A DNA stretch of 64,000 nucleotides from JAUIIK01 sp963709995. GTDB taxonomy: Bacteria > Chloroflexota > Chloroflexia > Thermomicrobiales > CFX8. This document shows positions 25,511 to 34,056 of this stretch, one piece after another. Location of the stretch: assembly GCA_963709995.1 (NCBI GenBank), contig CAVPYN010000002.1, forward strand, positions 248,001 through 312,000, in the 5' to 3' direction. Position numbers and translations under genes: made by a program. The notes under the pieces are model-generated. The model did no database searches and had not been told where the DNA came from. It saw only the letters and a list, made by a program, of their open reading frames with translations. Within the stretch, counting starts at the first letter, position 1; every line of letters starts with the position of its first letter.

Positions 25511-26694
25511 GAAAGCGGTCCTCGCTCTTCAGTTGATAATGGATCGTCAGCGATCCATTCTGGGGTTACATCGGGAGTTTCCTGGCTCAAGTCCATCACA
25601 TGCACAGCGTGCGGCGGGAGAAGCACCCGCCGTCGCCCGAGTGCTTCCAGGTCGAGTTGACGGTAGAGCGGATCGCTTACCGAGATTTCTAGGATCGTTG
25701 ACCTACGCGAACCGTCCGGTTGAAATGCAAGCGAGTGCAACGCTCCGTAGTCTGTGGACTCAAGTAGGATACCCGTGAGGACGTTTTCATCGCCCGGGGC
25801 CATCTCGTCTTCAGGCAATATGCGAATATGCTCCGGCCGGATCACGACCTCGACTTCGCCTGGATCGTGGCTCATACCCGCGACATGCAATGTCCCTATA
25901 TCAGTGCGCACCGCAATTCCATCGTCAAAGGATTCCAGTACGCTACCCCGCATCACATTGACGGATCGAACGATCTCGGCAACGGACCGACTCGCCGGAC
26001 GGGTAACAATCGTGCGTGGCGGATCGACTTGAAGCACCTCGCCACGGTCAATCAACGCAATCCGATCGCCGATTTCGTACGCCTCCTCAAGGTCTGAGGT
26101 AGCCACCATAGCGGGGATGCCAATCATGCGACGGACTCGCTGCACGTCGTGGCGAAGGCGACGCTGCAGCGACACTTCCATTTCCCGAAACGGCTGGTCT
26201 ATAAGCAAGATCTCCGGGTCGAGGACCAGGGTCCTCGCAAGCGCTACCCAATACTGAGATCGCTCATCTAGGTCTCGGACGAGCCGGTTGCGGGAGACGG
26301 AAAGCGACAGCAAGTCGAGGACTTCATCGATGCGCCGCTCCGACTCGTGGTGGGAATATGGATGAGAGCGCCGGAATGGGAACCTGACATTCTCGGCGAC
26401 GGTCTCGTTCGGAAAGAGAGCGTCCACACTCGGCACCCAGCCAGCATGCCGCTCACCTGGAGGCAGGTTGATCGCGAGAGCGGGATCGAAGACGGTCCGG
26501 CCCTGGATCTCGATCCGCCCATGCTCCGGGTTGTAGACGCCCGCCACCGACCGGAGGATCTCTGTCTTTCCGGCGTTGTCTCGCCCGAGAAGCACGAGCA
26601 ACTCGTTGCCTATCGACAGAGATACAGAAAGCAGGTAGTCCCGTATGCGAGTCTGAAGCTGAACCTTAACGAACTCCACCGCGACCATCCCCAC
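25507..26694 (-). CDS. ABC ATPase-like protein (MalK/PotA/ModC type) with degenerate catalytic motifs
   Basis: 395 residues: nucleotide-binding domain (about 1-235) and a C-terminal TOBE-like region ('VEVVIRPEHIRILPED'). Aligned to importer ATPases, Walker A is kept ('GRDNAGKT', 37-44). The Q-loop Gln is Ser89 ('WVPSVDALFP'). The signature LSGGQ is 'LDERS' (142-146). Walker B has Asp166 but the catalytic Glu is Gln167 ('LLIDQPF'). The switch His is Ser200 ('ATSDLEEA'). It should bind nucleotide but hydrolyse poorly or not at all. No permease or binding protein is adjacent. The first codon may be GTG 26694 or ATG 26688. Confidence 0.85.
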   Translation of the reverse strand: MGMVAVEFVKVQLQTRIRDYLLSVSLSIGNELLVLLGRDNAGKTEILRSVAGVYNPEHGRIEIQGRTVFDPALAINLPPGERHAGWVPSVDALFPNETVAENVRFPFRRSHPYSHHESERRIDEVLDLLSLSVSRNRLVRDLDERSQYWVALARTLVLDPEILLIDQPFREMEVSLQRRLRHDVQRVRRMIGIPAMVATSDLEEAYEIGDRIALIDRGEVLQVDPPRTIVTRPASRSVAEIVRSVNVMRGSVLESFDDGIAVRTDIGTLHVAGMSHDPGEVEVVIRPEHIRILPEDEMAPGDENVLTGILLESTDYGALHSLAFQPDGSRRSTILEISVSDPLYRQLDLEALGRRRVLLPPHAVHVMDLSQETPDVTPEWIADDPLSTEERGPLS

Positions 26695-26815
26695 TTGCGT
26701 GTCGTCAACGCGGATGGCTCCAACGCTGATACACTACGCGCCTGATATTCCGAGAGACCCCAAACCCCCGGAGGAGCGTGCCCGTTTCCCGGACGCCATC
26801 GAAGGGTAACATCAG

Positions 26816-27934
26816 ATGTTTACATGGCGCTATAGATGCGACGGGGCCGACGCCGGACCCGCAACTTCTCCAAAGTGGCACTGTCCGATACACGAGGAAC
26901 CCCTCGACATCGCCGGCCCGAACTCCGTGGATCTGATCGATTTGAGCGCCGTTGGCATCCGTCGCTACTTGCCGCTGCTTCCGGTCGACTCCGAGCGATT
27001 CAGTTCGCTGGGCGGCGGGATGACGCCGATTCTTCGCGGCACCCTTGCCGGGATGCCGGTGACATTCAAGCTCGATTCCCTGCTGCCAACCGGCTCGTTC
27101 AAAGATCGCGGAGCGGCTGTGGCCGTCGCTCACCTGGCAAGTTGCGGCGTAACGAAGATCGTCGTTGATTCATCTGGAAACGCCGCGGCCTCGATGGCTG
27201 CATTCGCCGCCGCAAATCGAATCGAATGTGCGGTCTATGCACCGTCCAGCGCTTCGCCGGCCAAACTCGTCCAGGCTAGAGCCTACGGCGCTACCGTTTT
27301 CGCAGTTGAAGGTTCGAGGGAAGCCGTTGCGGCTGAGGCCCAGTGTGCTTCGTCGGAGGATGCCAGTTCGTTCTACGCAAGCCACAATTGGAGTCCCGTC
27401 TTTGCAGAGGGGGTCAAGACGTGGGCCATCGAGGTCTGGGAGCAACTTGGAGCGAAGTCTCCCGACACAGTGTTCGTTCCGACGGGCGGTGGAAGCGCCC
27501 TCGTTGGAGCGCACCGGGGGTTCTCAGCGACCGGGACCTTGCCGCGGATTATCGCCGCCCAACCGGCTGCCTGCGCTCCTCTTGTCGCCGCGATCGAAAC
27601 AGGAGCCCAACGAATCGAGCCTGCTGTGCCGAACGATACTCTCGCTGAGGGCGCCAGGATCGGCAACCCCCCGCGTGGGAAATTGCTCCTCGAAGCCGTT
27701 CGATCTTCATCGGGCTCGGCGGTCGCCGTAAGCGAGCAAGGTCTGGTGGAAGCACTCCGAGCGCTGTGGAGCCAGGGGATCTACGCCGAGCCGACTGCGG
27801 CTCTCGGTGCAGCCGCCTTTATAACGATGGCGAGGAACGGTCAGGTCGATGGCAGCCAAACCAACGTCATCCTGATCACCGGCGCCGGGCTCAAAGCGAC
27901 AGACACTATTCGCGATATTCTGAACGAACAGTAA
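26816..27934 (+). CDS. thrC: Threonine synthase-like PLP enzyme
   Basis: 372 residues, fold-type II. It opens with a short degenerate zinc-ribbon-like segment ('YRCDG ... KWHCPIHEEPLD'), as in the shorter threonine synthases. The PLP Lys is in 'LPTGSFKDRGA', the Asn loop is 'DSSGNAAASMAAFAA', the phosphate-binding glycine loop is 'PTGGGSALVG', and 'IYAEPTAALG' is a conserved late segment. It would convert O-phosphohomoserine to threonine; the aspartate kinase of the same branch lies at 35280. A related activity such as cysteate or diaminopropionate lyase cannot be excluded. Confidence 0.85.
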   Translation: MFTWRYRCDGADAGPATSPKWHCPIHEEPLDIAGPNSVDLIDLSAVGIRRYLPLLPVDSERFSSLGGGMTPILRGTLAGMPVTFKLDSLLPTGSFKDRGAAVAVAHLASCGVTKIVVDSSGNAAASMAAFAAANRIECAVYAPSSASPAKLVQARAYGATVFAVEGSREAVAAEAQCASSEDASSFYASHNWSPVFAEGVKTWAIEVWEQLGAKSPDTVFVPTGGGSALVGAHRGFSATGTLPRIIAAQPAACAPLVAAIETGAQRIEPAVPNDTLAEGARIGNPPRGKLLLEAVRSSSGSAVAVSEQGLVEALRALWSQGIYAEPTAALGAAAFITMARNGQVDGSQTNVILITGAGLKATDTIRDILNEQ

Positions 27935-27946
27935 CCCCCGGCCTCG

Positions 27947-29086
27947 TCAAGTAAGCGACGCGACGACCATATTAACCACCGTCACCAGTCGCTTGGTGAA
28001 CGGGGGCCGGCCGGTAAGCGCATGTTTGTTCGACACGTAGGCGACGACGATCTGATTGACAGGATCAATCCACAACGCACAGCCGCTTGCCCCACCATGC
28101 CCGAAGCTTCCAGCCGGCAAGAGATCCGGTCCAAACGGGTTTCCTACCTTGGCGATCATGAACCCTATCCCCCACGGCGCTGGAACGTTCGAATCCATGA
28201 ACCCGGGAATCACCGCGGGCGTATACCCGCCCGTCTGGTCCGTGACCATGGCGCGCACCGTTGCTTCCGACAGAAATCGAGGACCAGCCGGAGCAAAGCA
28301 CAGCCCGAACTTCAGGAGATCTGATACGGACGCCAATGTGCCGAATGCTGGATGCGCCAGATCAAGTCCGTAGCGCGAGTTGTACATTGCCCCTTCCGTT
28401 CCGTCCGCGTACGTGCCTTCCACGCTCGCCACTCGCTCGAGCTCATCATCTTCCGGGCGGAACGTCGTGTTCGTAAGACCTGCTGGACGAAGCACCAGAT
28501 CATTCACAAGCGTCACAAAATCTGTCCCGCTGACGCGTTCCGCGACTCGCGCAGCAACCGCGATGCCATAGTCGCTGTAACTGAGCTTGTCGCCGGGCCG
28601 GAAGAGCAATGGATAGACGTAGGATTCGTCGATTAGATCCTCGTAGGGTGTCAGCGCCTGGAGCCGTTCGGCGTGGAGCGGGGATTCATAGACCATCCCC
28701 GAAGTGTGCGTTAGCAAGTGACGGAGCGTGACAAGCTCTTTCCCTCCACCCGTGAACTCCGGGAGAATGGACTCGACGGTCATACCGAGCGTTAGCTCTC
28801 CCAATTCGACGAGAGCCATGATCATCGCTGCAGTGTAGAGTTTCGAGATCGACGCGAGTGGCCACAGCACTTCTGGTCCAGCGGATACTCCGGCTTTCGC
28901 CGCCCCGGCATGCGAACTCCAGACTTCCTCTCCTCCTCGTGCGACGGCAACAGCCGCTCCGTTGATTTCACCCGCATCGACCCACTGTTGAATTCGAGCC
29001 TGGACCGCTCCCAAGCTACGCTCTGATATCGCCGCCGTTGCTGTCATTCTGTCTTGCGCTCTCAGTCCTCGATCGATCATTACCAC
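27947..29086 (-). CDS. Serine hydrolase of the beta-lactamase/class C family
   Basis: 379 residues. Active-site motifs of the penicillin-binding-like serine hydrolases: Ser-x-x-Lys in 'LASISKLY', Tyr-x-x in 'LSYSDYG' (Tyr-Ser-Asp in place of Tyr-x-Asn) and His-x-Gly in 'SFGHGGASG'. 'LRHLLTHTSGM' is also typical of the EstB/Dap esterase group. No clear signal peptide, so a cytosolic esterase or D-aminopeptidase is more likely than a true beta-lactamase. The start may be a later Met (MTATAA, 14th codon). Convergent with threonine synthase. Confidence 0.88.
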   Translation of the reverse strand: MVMIDRGLRAQDRMTATAAISERSLGAVQARIQQWVDAGEINGAAVAVARGGEEVWSSHAGAAKAGVSAGPEVLWPLASISKLYTAAMIMALVELGELTLGMTVESILPEFTGGGKELVTLRHLLTHTSGMVYESPLHAERLQALTPYEDLIDESYVYPLLFRPGDKLSYSDYGIAVAARVAERVSGTDFVTLVNDLVLRPAGLTNTTFRPEDDELERVASVEGTYADGTEGAMYNSRYGLDLAHPAFGTLASVSDLLKFGLCFAPAGPRFLSEATVRAMVTDQTGGYTPAVIPGFMDSNVPAPWGIGFMIAKVGNPFGPDLLPAGSFGHGGASGCALWIDPVNQIVVAYVSNKHALTGRPPFTKRLVTVVNMVVASLT

Positions 29087-29278
29087 TCATCAGGCGAGTC
29101 TAGCGTCTGACGCAGGCGAATCGCTACCCCGGTCCACAAGCTGTCCTTGCTCGTCCAGGGAATGCCCTGCGGTTGTGCTGGAGATCACCTGCATCTGCGG
29201 TGGAAACTCGAGTTAGTGCTTCTTTCGAGCCGGCGACTATACTGCCATTCAGCAAGTTGACGAACAGGAGACAGAACG

Positions 29279-30451
29279 ATGGCTCGCACTCACTCGCGGC
29301 GACTGGATGGTTTCGGGACCACCGTATTCACGGAAATGAGCGCGCTGGCCGCGGAGCACAACGCGATTAATCTCGGGCAGGGTTTCCCCGACTTCGCGGG
29401 CCCCGAATTCGTGAAGGCTGCCGCTATTGACGCAATTCGCGACAACTTGAATCAATATGCGCCGAGCCATGGTCTCCCGCGCCTACGACATGCCATCGCC
29501 GCCGACTGGAGGGATCAGCACCGGAAAGACGTCGATCCTGAGGCAGAGATCACCGTGACGTCTGGCGCGACCGAAGCTCTCCTTTCGGCCCTGCTTGCCT
29601 TTGTTGATCCTGGTGACGAAGTGCTATTCTTCGAGCCCTTTTACGACTCGTACCTGCCGCAGACCGTCTTTGCTGGCGGCACGCCGCGGGTCGTGACGCT
29701 GCGGCCTCCGGACTGGTCGTTCGATCCTCACGAGCTTGCAGATGCTTTTAGCGAACGCACCCGTGTCTTCCTGTTCAACACGCCACACAACCCAACCGGC
29801 AAGGTCTTCACCAGAGAGGAGATCGCGTTCATCTCGGACCTTTGCAAACAACATGACGTAATCGTGATTGCCGACGAAGTGTACGAGCGCATCCTCTTCG
29901 ATGATTGCGTCCATATTTCGATTGCAACGCTCCCGGACATGTGGACGCGAACGCTGACCGTTAACTCCACTGGGAAGACGTTTTCTATGACCGGCTGGAA
30001 AATCGGATATGTCACCGGAGACGCCGATCTGCAACGAGCAATAAGGACGATTCATCAGTTCAACGTCTTTGCGACGGCAACGCCATTGCAACACGGCGTT
30101 GCCGTCGCGCTAGAAGAAGCCTCAAAATCCGGATACTACGAGGTTTTGAAGTCCGCGTATCAGGATCGCCGCGATCAGCTGATGGCAATCCTCGCCGACT
30201 GTGGCCTCCCTCCGCTGCCTGTTCAAGGGAGCTACTTCCTGATGTCCGACATCTCCAGATTCGGGTTTTCAACTGACGTTGAGTTCTGCAGGCACCTCGT
30301 GACCCAGATCGGCGTCGCAGCTATCCCCCCGTCTGCCTTCTACCTCGATCCGGGCAGCGCTCCCTCCCTTGCCCGATTCTGTTTTGCCAAGGAACCGGGG
30401 ACTATGGAAGCCGCAGCACAGCGGCTTCAGAATCTGAATCCGGTCGGATAG
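29279..30451 (+). CDS. Class I/II PLP aminotransferase (kynurenine/methionine aminotransferase type)
   Basis: 390 residues. 'INLGQGFPDFAGPEFVK' near the N terminus and 'NQYAPSHGLPRLRHAI' place it with the YbdL/kynurenine aminotransferase group. Other motifs: 'TSGATEALL', 'NTPHNPTGKVF', 'ADEVYERILFD', and the Schiff-base Lys in 'NSTGKTFSMTGWKIGY'. The C-terminal substrate Arg is in 'ARFCFAKEP'. Divergent from the serine hydrolase. Unrelated in detail to the three MocR-like aminotransferases at the left end. Confidence 0.92.
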   Translation: MARTHSRRLDGFGTTVFTEMSALAAEHNAINLGQGFPDFAGPEFVKAAAIDAIRDNLNQYAPSHGLPRLRHAIAADWRDQHRKDVDPEAEITVTSGATEALLSALLAFVDPGDEVLFFEPFYDSYLPQTVFAGGTPRVVTLRPPDWSFDPHELADAFSERTRVFLFNTPHNPTGKVFTREEIAFISDLCKQHDVIVIADEVYERILFDDCVHISIATLPDMWTRTLTVNSTGKTFSMTGWKIGYVTGDADLQRAIRTIHQFNVFATATPLQHGVAVALEEASKSGYYEVLKSAYQDRRDQLMAILADCGLPPLPVQGSYFLMSDISRFGFSTDVEFCRHLVTQIGVAAIPPSAFYLDPGSAPSLARFCFAKEPGTMEAAAQRLQNLNPVG

Positions 30452-30605
30452 AAGTAGTCCACGTCCGGCTGACTCGATACGGTCCAGTCTTTGATTTCAA
30501 GACCGCTGGGAGCATGAGCGTCGAAACTCGACTCCGACTCGAGTATGACGTCGATACGCCCTTTCAAGTAGATCGCACTGTGACGATCTGACAAATCTTG
30601 ATCTT

Positions 30606-30830
30606 TTGGCGCTGCGTACGTACGCTATGTGGGTACAAACTTGGACGCTTGAATTGGTGCAGGTCAAGTGCAAAGGACACCAATGGACCAAGATCGAGAT
30701 CGGTGGCGCGACCAATCCCAGTTCCATTTCTCGATCGCAGGAATGCCGCTCCACTCCGGATCGAAAGCGTCCCACAAATGCTGTGATCTCGTTGCGGCCG
30801 GAACTCTGCCATAGAAGTCCCCCCTTGTAG
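30606..30830 (+). other. Possible small zinc-ribbon-like ORF, weakly supported
   Basis: A 74-codon frame whose middle reads 'TWTLELVQVKCKGHQWTKIE' then 'TNPSS ... QECRS'. The pattern resembles bacterial zinc ribbons (C-x2-C-G-H-x-W ... N-P-x-x-C-x2-C-x-S) with two of four Cys missing, so it could be a degraded or mis-sequenced gene starting at ATG 30627. No good ribosome binding site is seen. It is recorded because the 451-bp gap 30452-30902 otherwise holds only hairpins. Confidence 0.22.
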
Positions 30831-30849
30831 GTAGTACTTCCGGCCGCAA
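30792..30849. other. Long stem-loop in convergent intergenic region
   Basis: Perfect 12-bp outer stem (30792-30803 with 30838-30849) enclosing a 34-base loop in which 'ctgcc' and 'ggtag' can pair with one G-U on the plus-strand RNA. It is followed nine bases later by a second hairpin. It may be a terminator, the 3' end of the aminotransferase mRNA, or a small structured RNA. Confidence 0.4.
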
Positions 30850-30857
30850 ACAGATCT

Positions 30858-30896
30858 CGAAGGGCCGCCCGGCGAAAAAGTTGGGACGGCCCTTCG
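30858..30896. terminator. Hairpin downstream of dienelactone hydrolase gene
   Basis: Inverted repeat cgaagggccg (30858-30867) and cggcccttcg (30887-30896), extendable by a further C-C/G-G pairing near the loop. It sits six bases after the minus-strand stop at 30903 and could serve both convergent genes. A U run is lacking. Confidence 0.55.
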
Positions 30897-30902
30897 CTCT
30901 TA

Positions 30903-31655
30903 TCAGCGTGCGAGTTTCTCGCCAAAGAAGCCTAAAGCGCGCTCCCAGCTGTCTAAGCTCGCTTGATAATTCTCGTTCATTTCATCAAAGGTCAGGAATC
31001 CATGGGGTCGACCGGGATAGACGTGGAATTCCTTGTCCTTTCCGGCATTTTCAAGCAGATCGGAGTAAGCCTTGACATTGTCCATCCCGACGCCATGGTC
31101 CTGGTCACCCCAGAAGCCGAGGAGCGGGGCCCGCACCAGAGAAGTCTCGCGAAGAGGCTCGGAGGGACGATTCGCGTTCAATCTGGGGTTCGCCGGAAAT
31201 CCATAGTAAATAACGCCTCCCGAAAGCCGCGGTTCGGACGAGGCCAGATGCATGACTAGCGTGCCGCCCATACAGAATCCGACGACGCCCCAGGATTGCT
31301 CGTCGCCCTGGGAGTCAATCAGATCTGCGATGTCCTTCATCGCCTGTGGATACGAGATCATACCGCCGCGAGCCATGGCGTTCTCTCTCGTCTGCTCGGG
31401 AAGCGGGCCCTGTCTAACAAACAGGTCCGGCAAGTACGCGGTGAAGCCGTTCGCGGCGAAGCGTCGAGCCAGATCATGGTAGAAGTCGTTCGCGCCGAAG
31501 ATGTCATGGATGATTATCACCCTTCCTCGACTCCCGTTTTCCGGTTGAGCGCGAAACACCGGAAGTTCCGCACCATCGACGTTGACCGTGAACTCCGTCT
31601 CACCCACGCCGGGCTCATGTTGTATTGGCTCGTGGCCAATCGTCTCGTGACACAT
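30903..31655 (-). CDS. Dienelactone hydrolase family protein
   Basis: 250 residues, alpha/beta hydrolase. The catalytic triad is visible: Cys in 'GVVGFCMGGT', Asp in 'GFWGDQDHGV' and His in 'YPGRPHGF'. In carboxymethylenebutenolidase a Glu before the oxyanion loop (E-I-F-G) positions the thiolate; here it is 'IIHDIFGAND', an Asp. That change is common among family members that act on other esters, so the substrate is open. No signal peptide. A 179-bp gap separates it from the divergent nitroreductase. Confidence 0.9.
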   Translation of the reverse strand: MCHETIGHEPIQHEPGVGETEFTVNVDGAELPVFRAQPENGSRGRVIIIHDIFGANDFYHDLARRFAANGFTAYLPDLFVRQGPLPEQTRENAMARGGMISYPQAMKDIADLIDSQGDEQSWGVVGFCMGGTLVMHLASSEPRLSGGVIYYGFPANPRLNANRPSEPLRETSLVRAPLLGFWGDQDHGVGMDNVKAYSDLLENAGKDKEFHVYPGRPHGFLTFDEMNENYQASLDSWERALGFFGEKLAR

Positions 31656-31834
31656 AGCTGACCTCTCGGTTGAAGCACAGACCTTCAGTTACAGGGGGGA
31701 CAGCCTAGCACAGCCTGATGACATGAGATCCGGCCGGCAGCCCCGTGGGCTCAAGGTTCCCGGGATGAAGACGGGATCTTCGTCTAAGATTGTTGGCGAA
31801 GACTTTCTAACCACAGCTTGGCAAGGAAATCCGC

Positions 31835-32470
31835 ATGGAACACCCACCGACACAAATCTCAGCGCTTGAGGCAATCCATACCACCCGTTCAATGCGCAGG
31901 TTGACGAACCAGACTATTCCAGATGACGCGCTAAAAAAAATCCTCGACGCGGCAATCCGGGCGCCGAGCGGCAGCAATCAACAGACATGGTCGTTCATCG
32001 TGATCACCGATCCAACGTTGAAGAAACAGATCCAGGAGGTCTATTGCAGCGTCGCGGAACGATACTTCGAGAGAGGACCGCGCACGATTTCTGATGGCTC
32101 GGGTAGCCAGACGATGGCACACGTTCGATCGTCTGCCCGCCATCTTGCCGAGCATCTTCATGAAGCGCCGGTCCTGGTTCTCTGCTGCATACGTGGCGAA
32201 CGGTCCTTTGCCCTCGGGGCTTCGATCTATCCAGCAGTCCAGAATCTGATGATCGCAGCGAGAGCATTCGGTGTCGGTTCGACGCTGACCACATTTCACC
32301 TGGCGGAGGAACAGAAGATCAAGGATCTCCTCGGAATTCCGCTGGATGTTCACACAGCGGCGCTGATTCCCCTCGGTTATCCCGAAGGTCGTTGGGGTAC
32401 GGCGTCGCGCCGCCCGGTGGAGGATGTCGTCTTTCAAGATCGGTATGATCGCCGGTACTGGGATTCGTAG
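31835..32470 (+). CDS. Nitroreductase family protein
   Basis: 211 residues, FMN-dependent NAD(P)H oxidoreductase fold. 'IHTTRSMRRL' supplies the FMN-phosphate-binding Arg residues, 'AAIRAPSGSNQQTWSFIVI' the Ser-x-x-N-x-Q-P/T-W motif that packs on the flavin, 'GASIYPAVQNLMIAARAFGVGST' the dimer helix, and 'PLGYPEGRWG' the late Gly-x-Pro loop. The substrate is unknown. Single gene with a short upstream region. Confidence 0.9.
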   Translation: MEHPPTQISALEAIHTTRSMRRLTNQTIPDDALKKILDAAIRAPSGSNQQTWSFIVITDPTLKKQIQEVYCSVAERYFERGPRTISDGSGSQTMAHVRSSARHLAEHLHEAPVLVLCCIRGERSFALGASIYPAVQNLMIAARAFGVGSTLTTFHLAEEQKIKDLLGIPLDVHTAALIPLGYPEGRWGTASRRPVEDVVFQDRYDRRYWDS

Positions 32471-32568
32471 CGCCATATCTTTCGGGGTTGTAAGAAGTCT
32501 GCCGCCTGTCTGTCTAAGGTACAGCGGCTGAGGGTCCCGGGCGAAACCGTTCCAGAGAGATCGAATCG

Positions 32569-33795
32569 ATGGCTTCAATGGTCGTAAAGAGAATCACAAC
32601 CGCAGCGTCGCTGGTGCTGTTCGCCTGCGCCCTGGGACTGGTAGTCGAAGCCAGAACCCAACCGGTCATCGCTGGCCAGCCAGAACCGATCTGCGATATT
32701 ACGTTCGTCATTTTTTCAGATTCGACCATTGAGGCAACGCCCGGAAGCGAGGTCATCGTCGGATTCGCGGCAACAGTAACCATCTTTCAGGTCAAACGTG
32801 CGGAAGCAGTCATTTCAATCGGAATGCCGCCTGGGATCAAAGCAAGCTACGCTCCGGTAGAGCAAGGCTTCACTCCAACTTCTCCGGAGACAATCAGCAC
32901 GTTCGCTCTAGAGGGATCGATCGCTGCGAGCGTCCCGCAGTCGGCGGCGCCAGGTGAGTCCTGGGCATTCACCCCAAATACAGCAACGCTGAGCTGTTAC
33001 GCCGGCTCGACCAATCAGCCGATTGTCACTACCGGGCAGGGGCCCGGCTTCAGAATAGCGGTTGCCGGGGAACCCCCGCCGCTGACGGCAACGAACACGG
33101 CGACGGCGACCAGCACTCCGATTCCAACGTCGACGAGCACTCCGGTTCCAACACCTACCTCAACGAGTACTCCGCGCCCGACGGCAACAGCCACACCAAC
33201 TAATACGCGAACGGCTACGCCCACCCCCACTGCCACGAGCACACCAAGTCCAACGGCTAGCCCCACGTCGACGTCAACCCAGACCGCGACCGCTTCCAGC
33301 ACGACAACCGCAACGCCGAAGCCATCCGCGACATCGACATCCTCTGCTACGGCATCGGCGACGAGAACGCCCACTCAAGCATCCGGCTCCACTGAAACAT
33401 CAACCGCTACCGCGTCTACAACAGCAGGAGCAACATCAACGGGCCTCCCTACGCGAACCCCCACCAGGACACCGGTCCCGACGTCGCTCTTGAGTTCAAC
33501 AGCAGCGTCAACTCCGGCGCAGAGTTCAGCATCAACCGCCACGCATGTATCGGCTACCGGCACGATTCCACCATTAACGACCATCACCACTGATCCGCAG
33601 AGTCCAGCGCCAACCGGCTCCGCCGCATCCTCGTCCGGATCGACCACACTCGTCCTCGACGTGAGCGAGAATCGATCCAATACGTCCTCGAATGAGCGAA
33701 GCAATGGAACGGCCAGATTTGGCCTTGGGGTGCTTGGCGCAGCACTCCTGATTGCGGGGATCTTGGTTGGAACCCGCAGAAATCCTCGACTGTAG
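32569..33795 (+). CDS. Cell-surface protein with Thr/Pro-rich stalk and C-terminal membrane anchor
   Basis: 408 residues. A signal peptide (Met at 32569 or 32578, then 'VVKRITTAASLVLFACALGL') leads a globular domain of about 130 residues with conserved-looking 'TPGSEVIVGFAATVTIF' strands. Residues about 175-370 are almost only Thr, Pro, Ser and Ala ('TATPTNTRTATPTPTATSTP'), an extended and possibly glycosylated stalk. It ends in a helix ('FGLGVLGAALLIAGILVG') and a basic tail 'TRRNPRL', like a stop-transfer anchor; no LPxTG. The ligand or role is unknown. Codon choice in the stalk is strongly biased to ACG/ACC. Confidence 0.8.
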   Translation: MASMVVKRITTAASLVLFACALGLVVEARTQPVIAGQPEPICDITFVIFSDSTIEATPGSEVIVGFAATVTIFQVKRAEAVISIGMPPGIKASYAPVEQGFTPTSPETISTFALEGSIAASVPQSAAPGESWAFTPNTATLSCYAGSTNQPIVTTGQGPGFRIAVAGEPPPLTATNTATATSTPIPTSTSTPVPTPTSTSTPRPTATATPTNTRTATPTPTATSTPSPTASPTSTSTQTATASSTTTATPKPSATSTSSATASATRTPTQASGSTETSTATASTTAGATSTGLPTRTPTRTPVPTSLLSSTAASTPAQSSASTATHVSATGTIPPLTTITTDPQSPAPTGSAASSSGSTTLVLDVSENRSNTSSNERSNGTARFGLGVLGAALLIAGILVGTRRNPRL

Positions 33796-33864
33796 GTGCC
33801 GCTCAGAGCGTGTCACGTCGAAATCGAAGAGGCGCGTTAAGGGAATCCCGCCTCGACTGCCGCC

Positions 33865-34044
33865 TTAGCCGTCAACATCTGCTTTCCTGCGCGAGCGGAT
33901 GCGGCTCAGGACGTCACCGAACCCCCGGCTACGCGATGCTTCATCCTCCGGGCGAACCCCGAATCGTGCAAGCAAGCTGCTTGTCAGGGCCGCGATCGCC
34001 AGCCCTGCAAAGAGGATGATTGCGACACCAAGCAATTCGGTCAT
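33865..34044 (-). CDS. Small membrane protein, 59 residues
   Basis: An open frame from ATG 34044 to TAA 33865, below common gene-finder cut-offs. It begins 'MTELLGVAIILFAGLAIAAL', one clear transmembrane helix, and continues with a basic/acidic tail ('FGVRPEDEASRSRGFGDVLS'). It lies 12 bp after the stop of the membrane protein at 34057 on the same strand, so the two probably form an operon. I recognise no family. Topology: N-terminal helix, cytosolic Arg-rich tail by the positive-inside rule. Confidence 0.6.
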   Translation of the reverse strand: MTELLGVAIILFAGLAIAALTSSLLARFGVRPEDEASRSRGFGDVLSRIRSRRKADVDG

Positions 34045-34056
34045 GGCCCGCTCTAC

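Noticed and set aside
26705..27133. 142-codon minus-strand frame near threonine synthase
   Set aside because: Overlaps the 5' end of threonine synthase and has no motif or ribosome binding site.
33090..33560. Possible tandem DNA repeat or CRISPR-like array in the surface-protein gene
   Set aside because: The repetition is Thr/Pro codon usage without a fixed unit or spacers; no cas gene is present in the window.
33015..33704. Val-rich minus-strand frames opposite the surface-protein stalk
   Set aside because: They are the complement of a Thr/Pro-rich low-complexity stretch; the plus-strand frame has a signal peptide and anchor.
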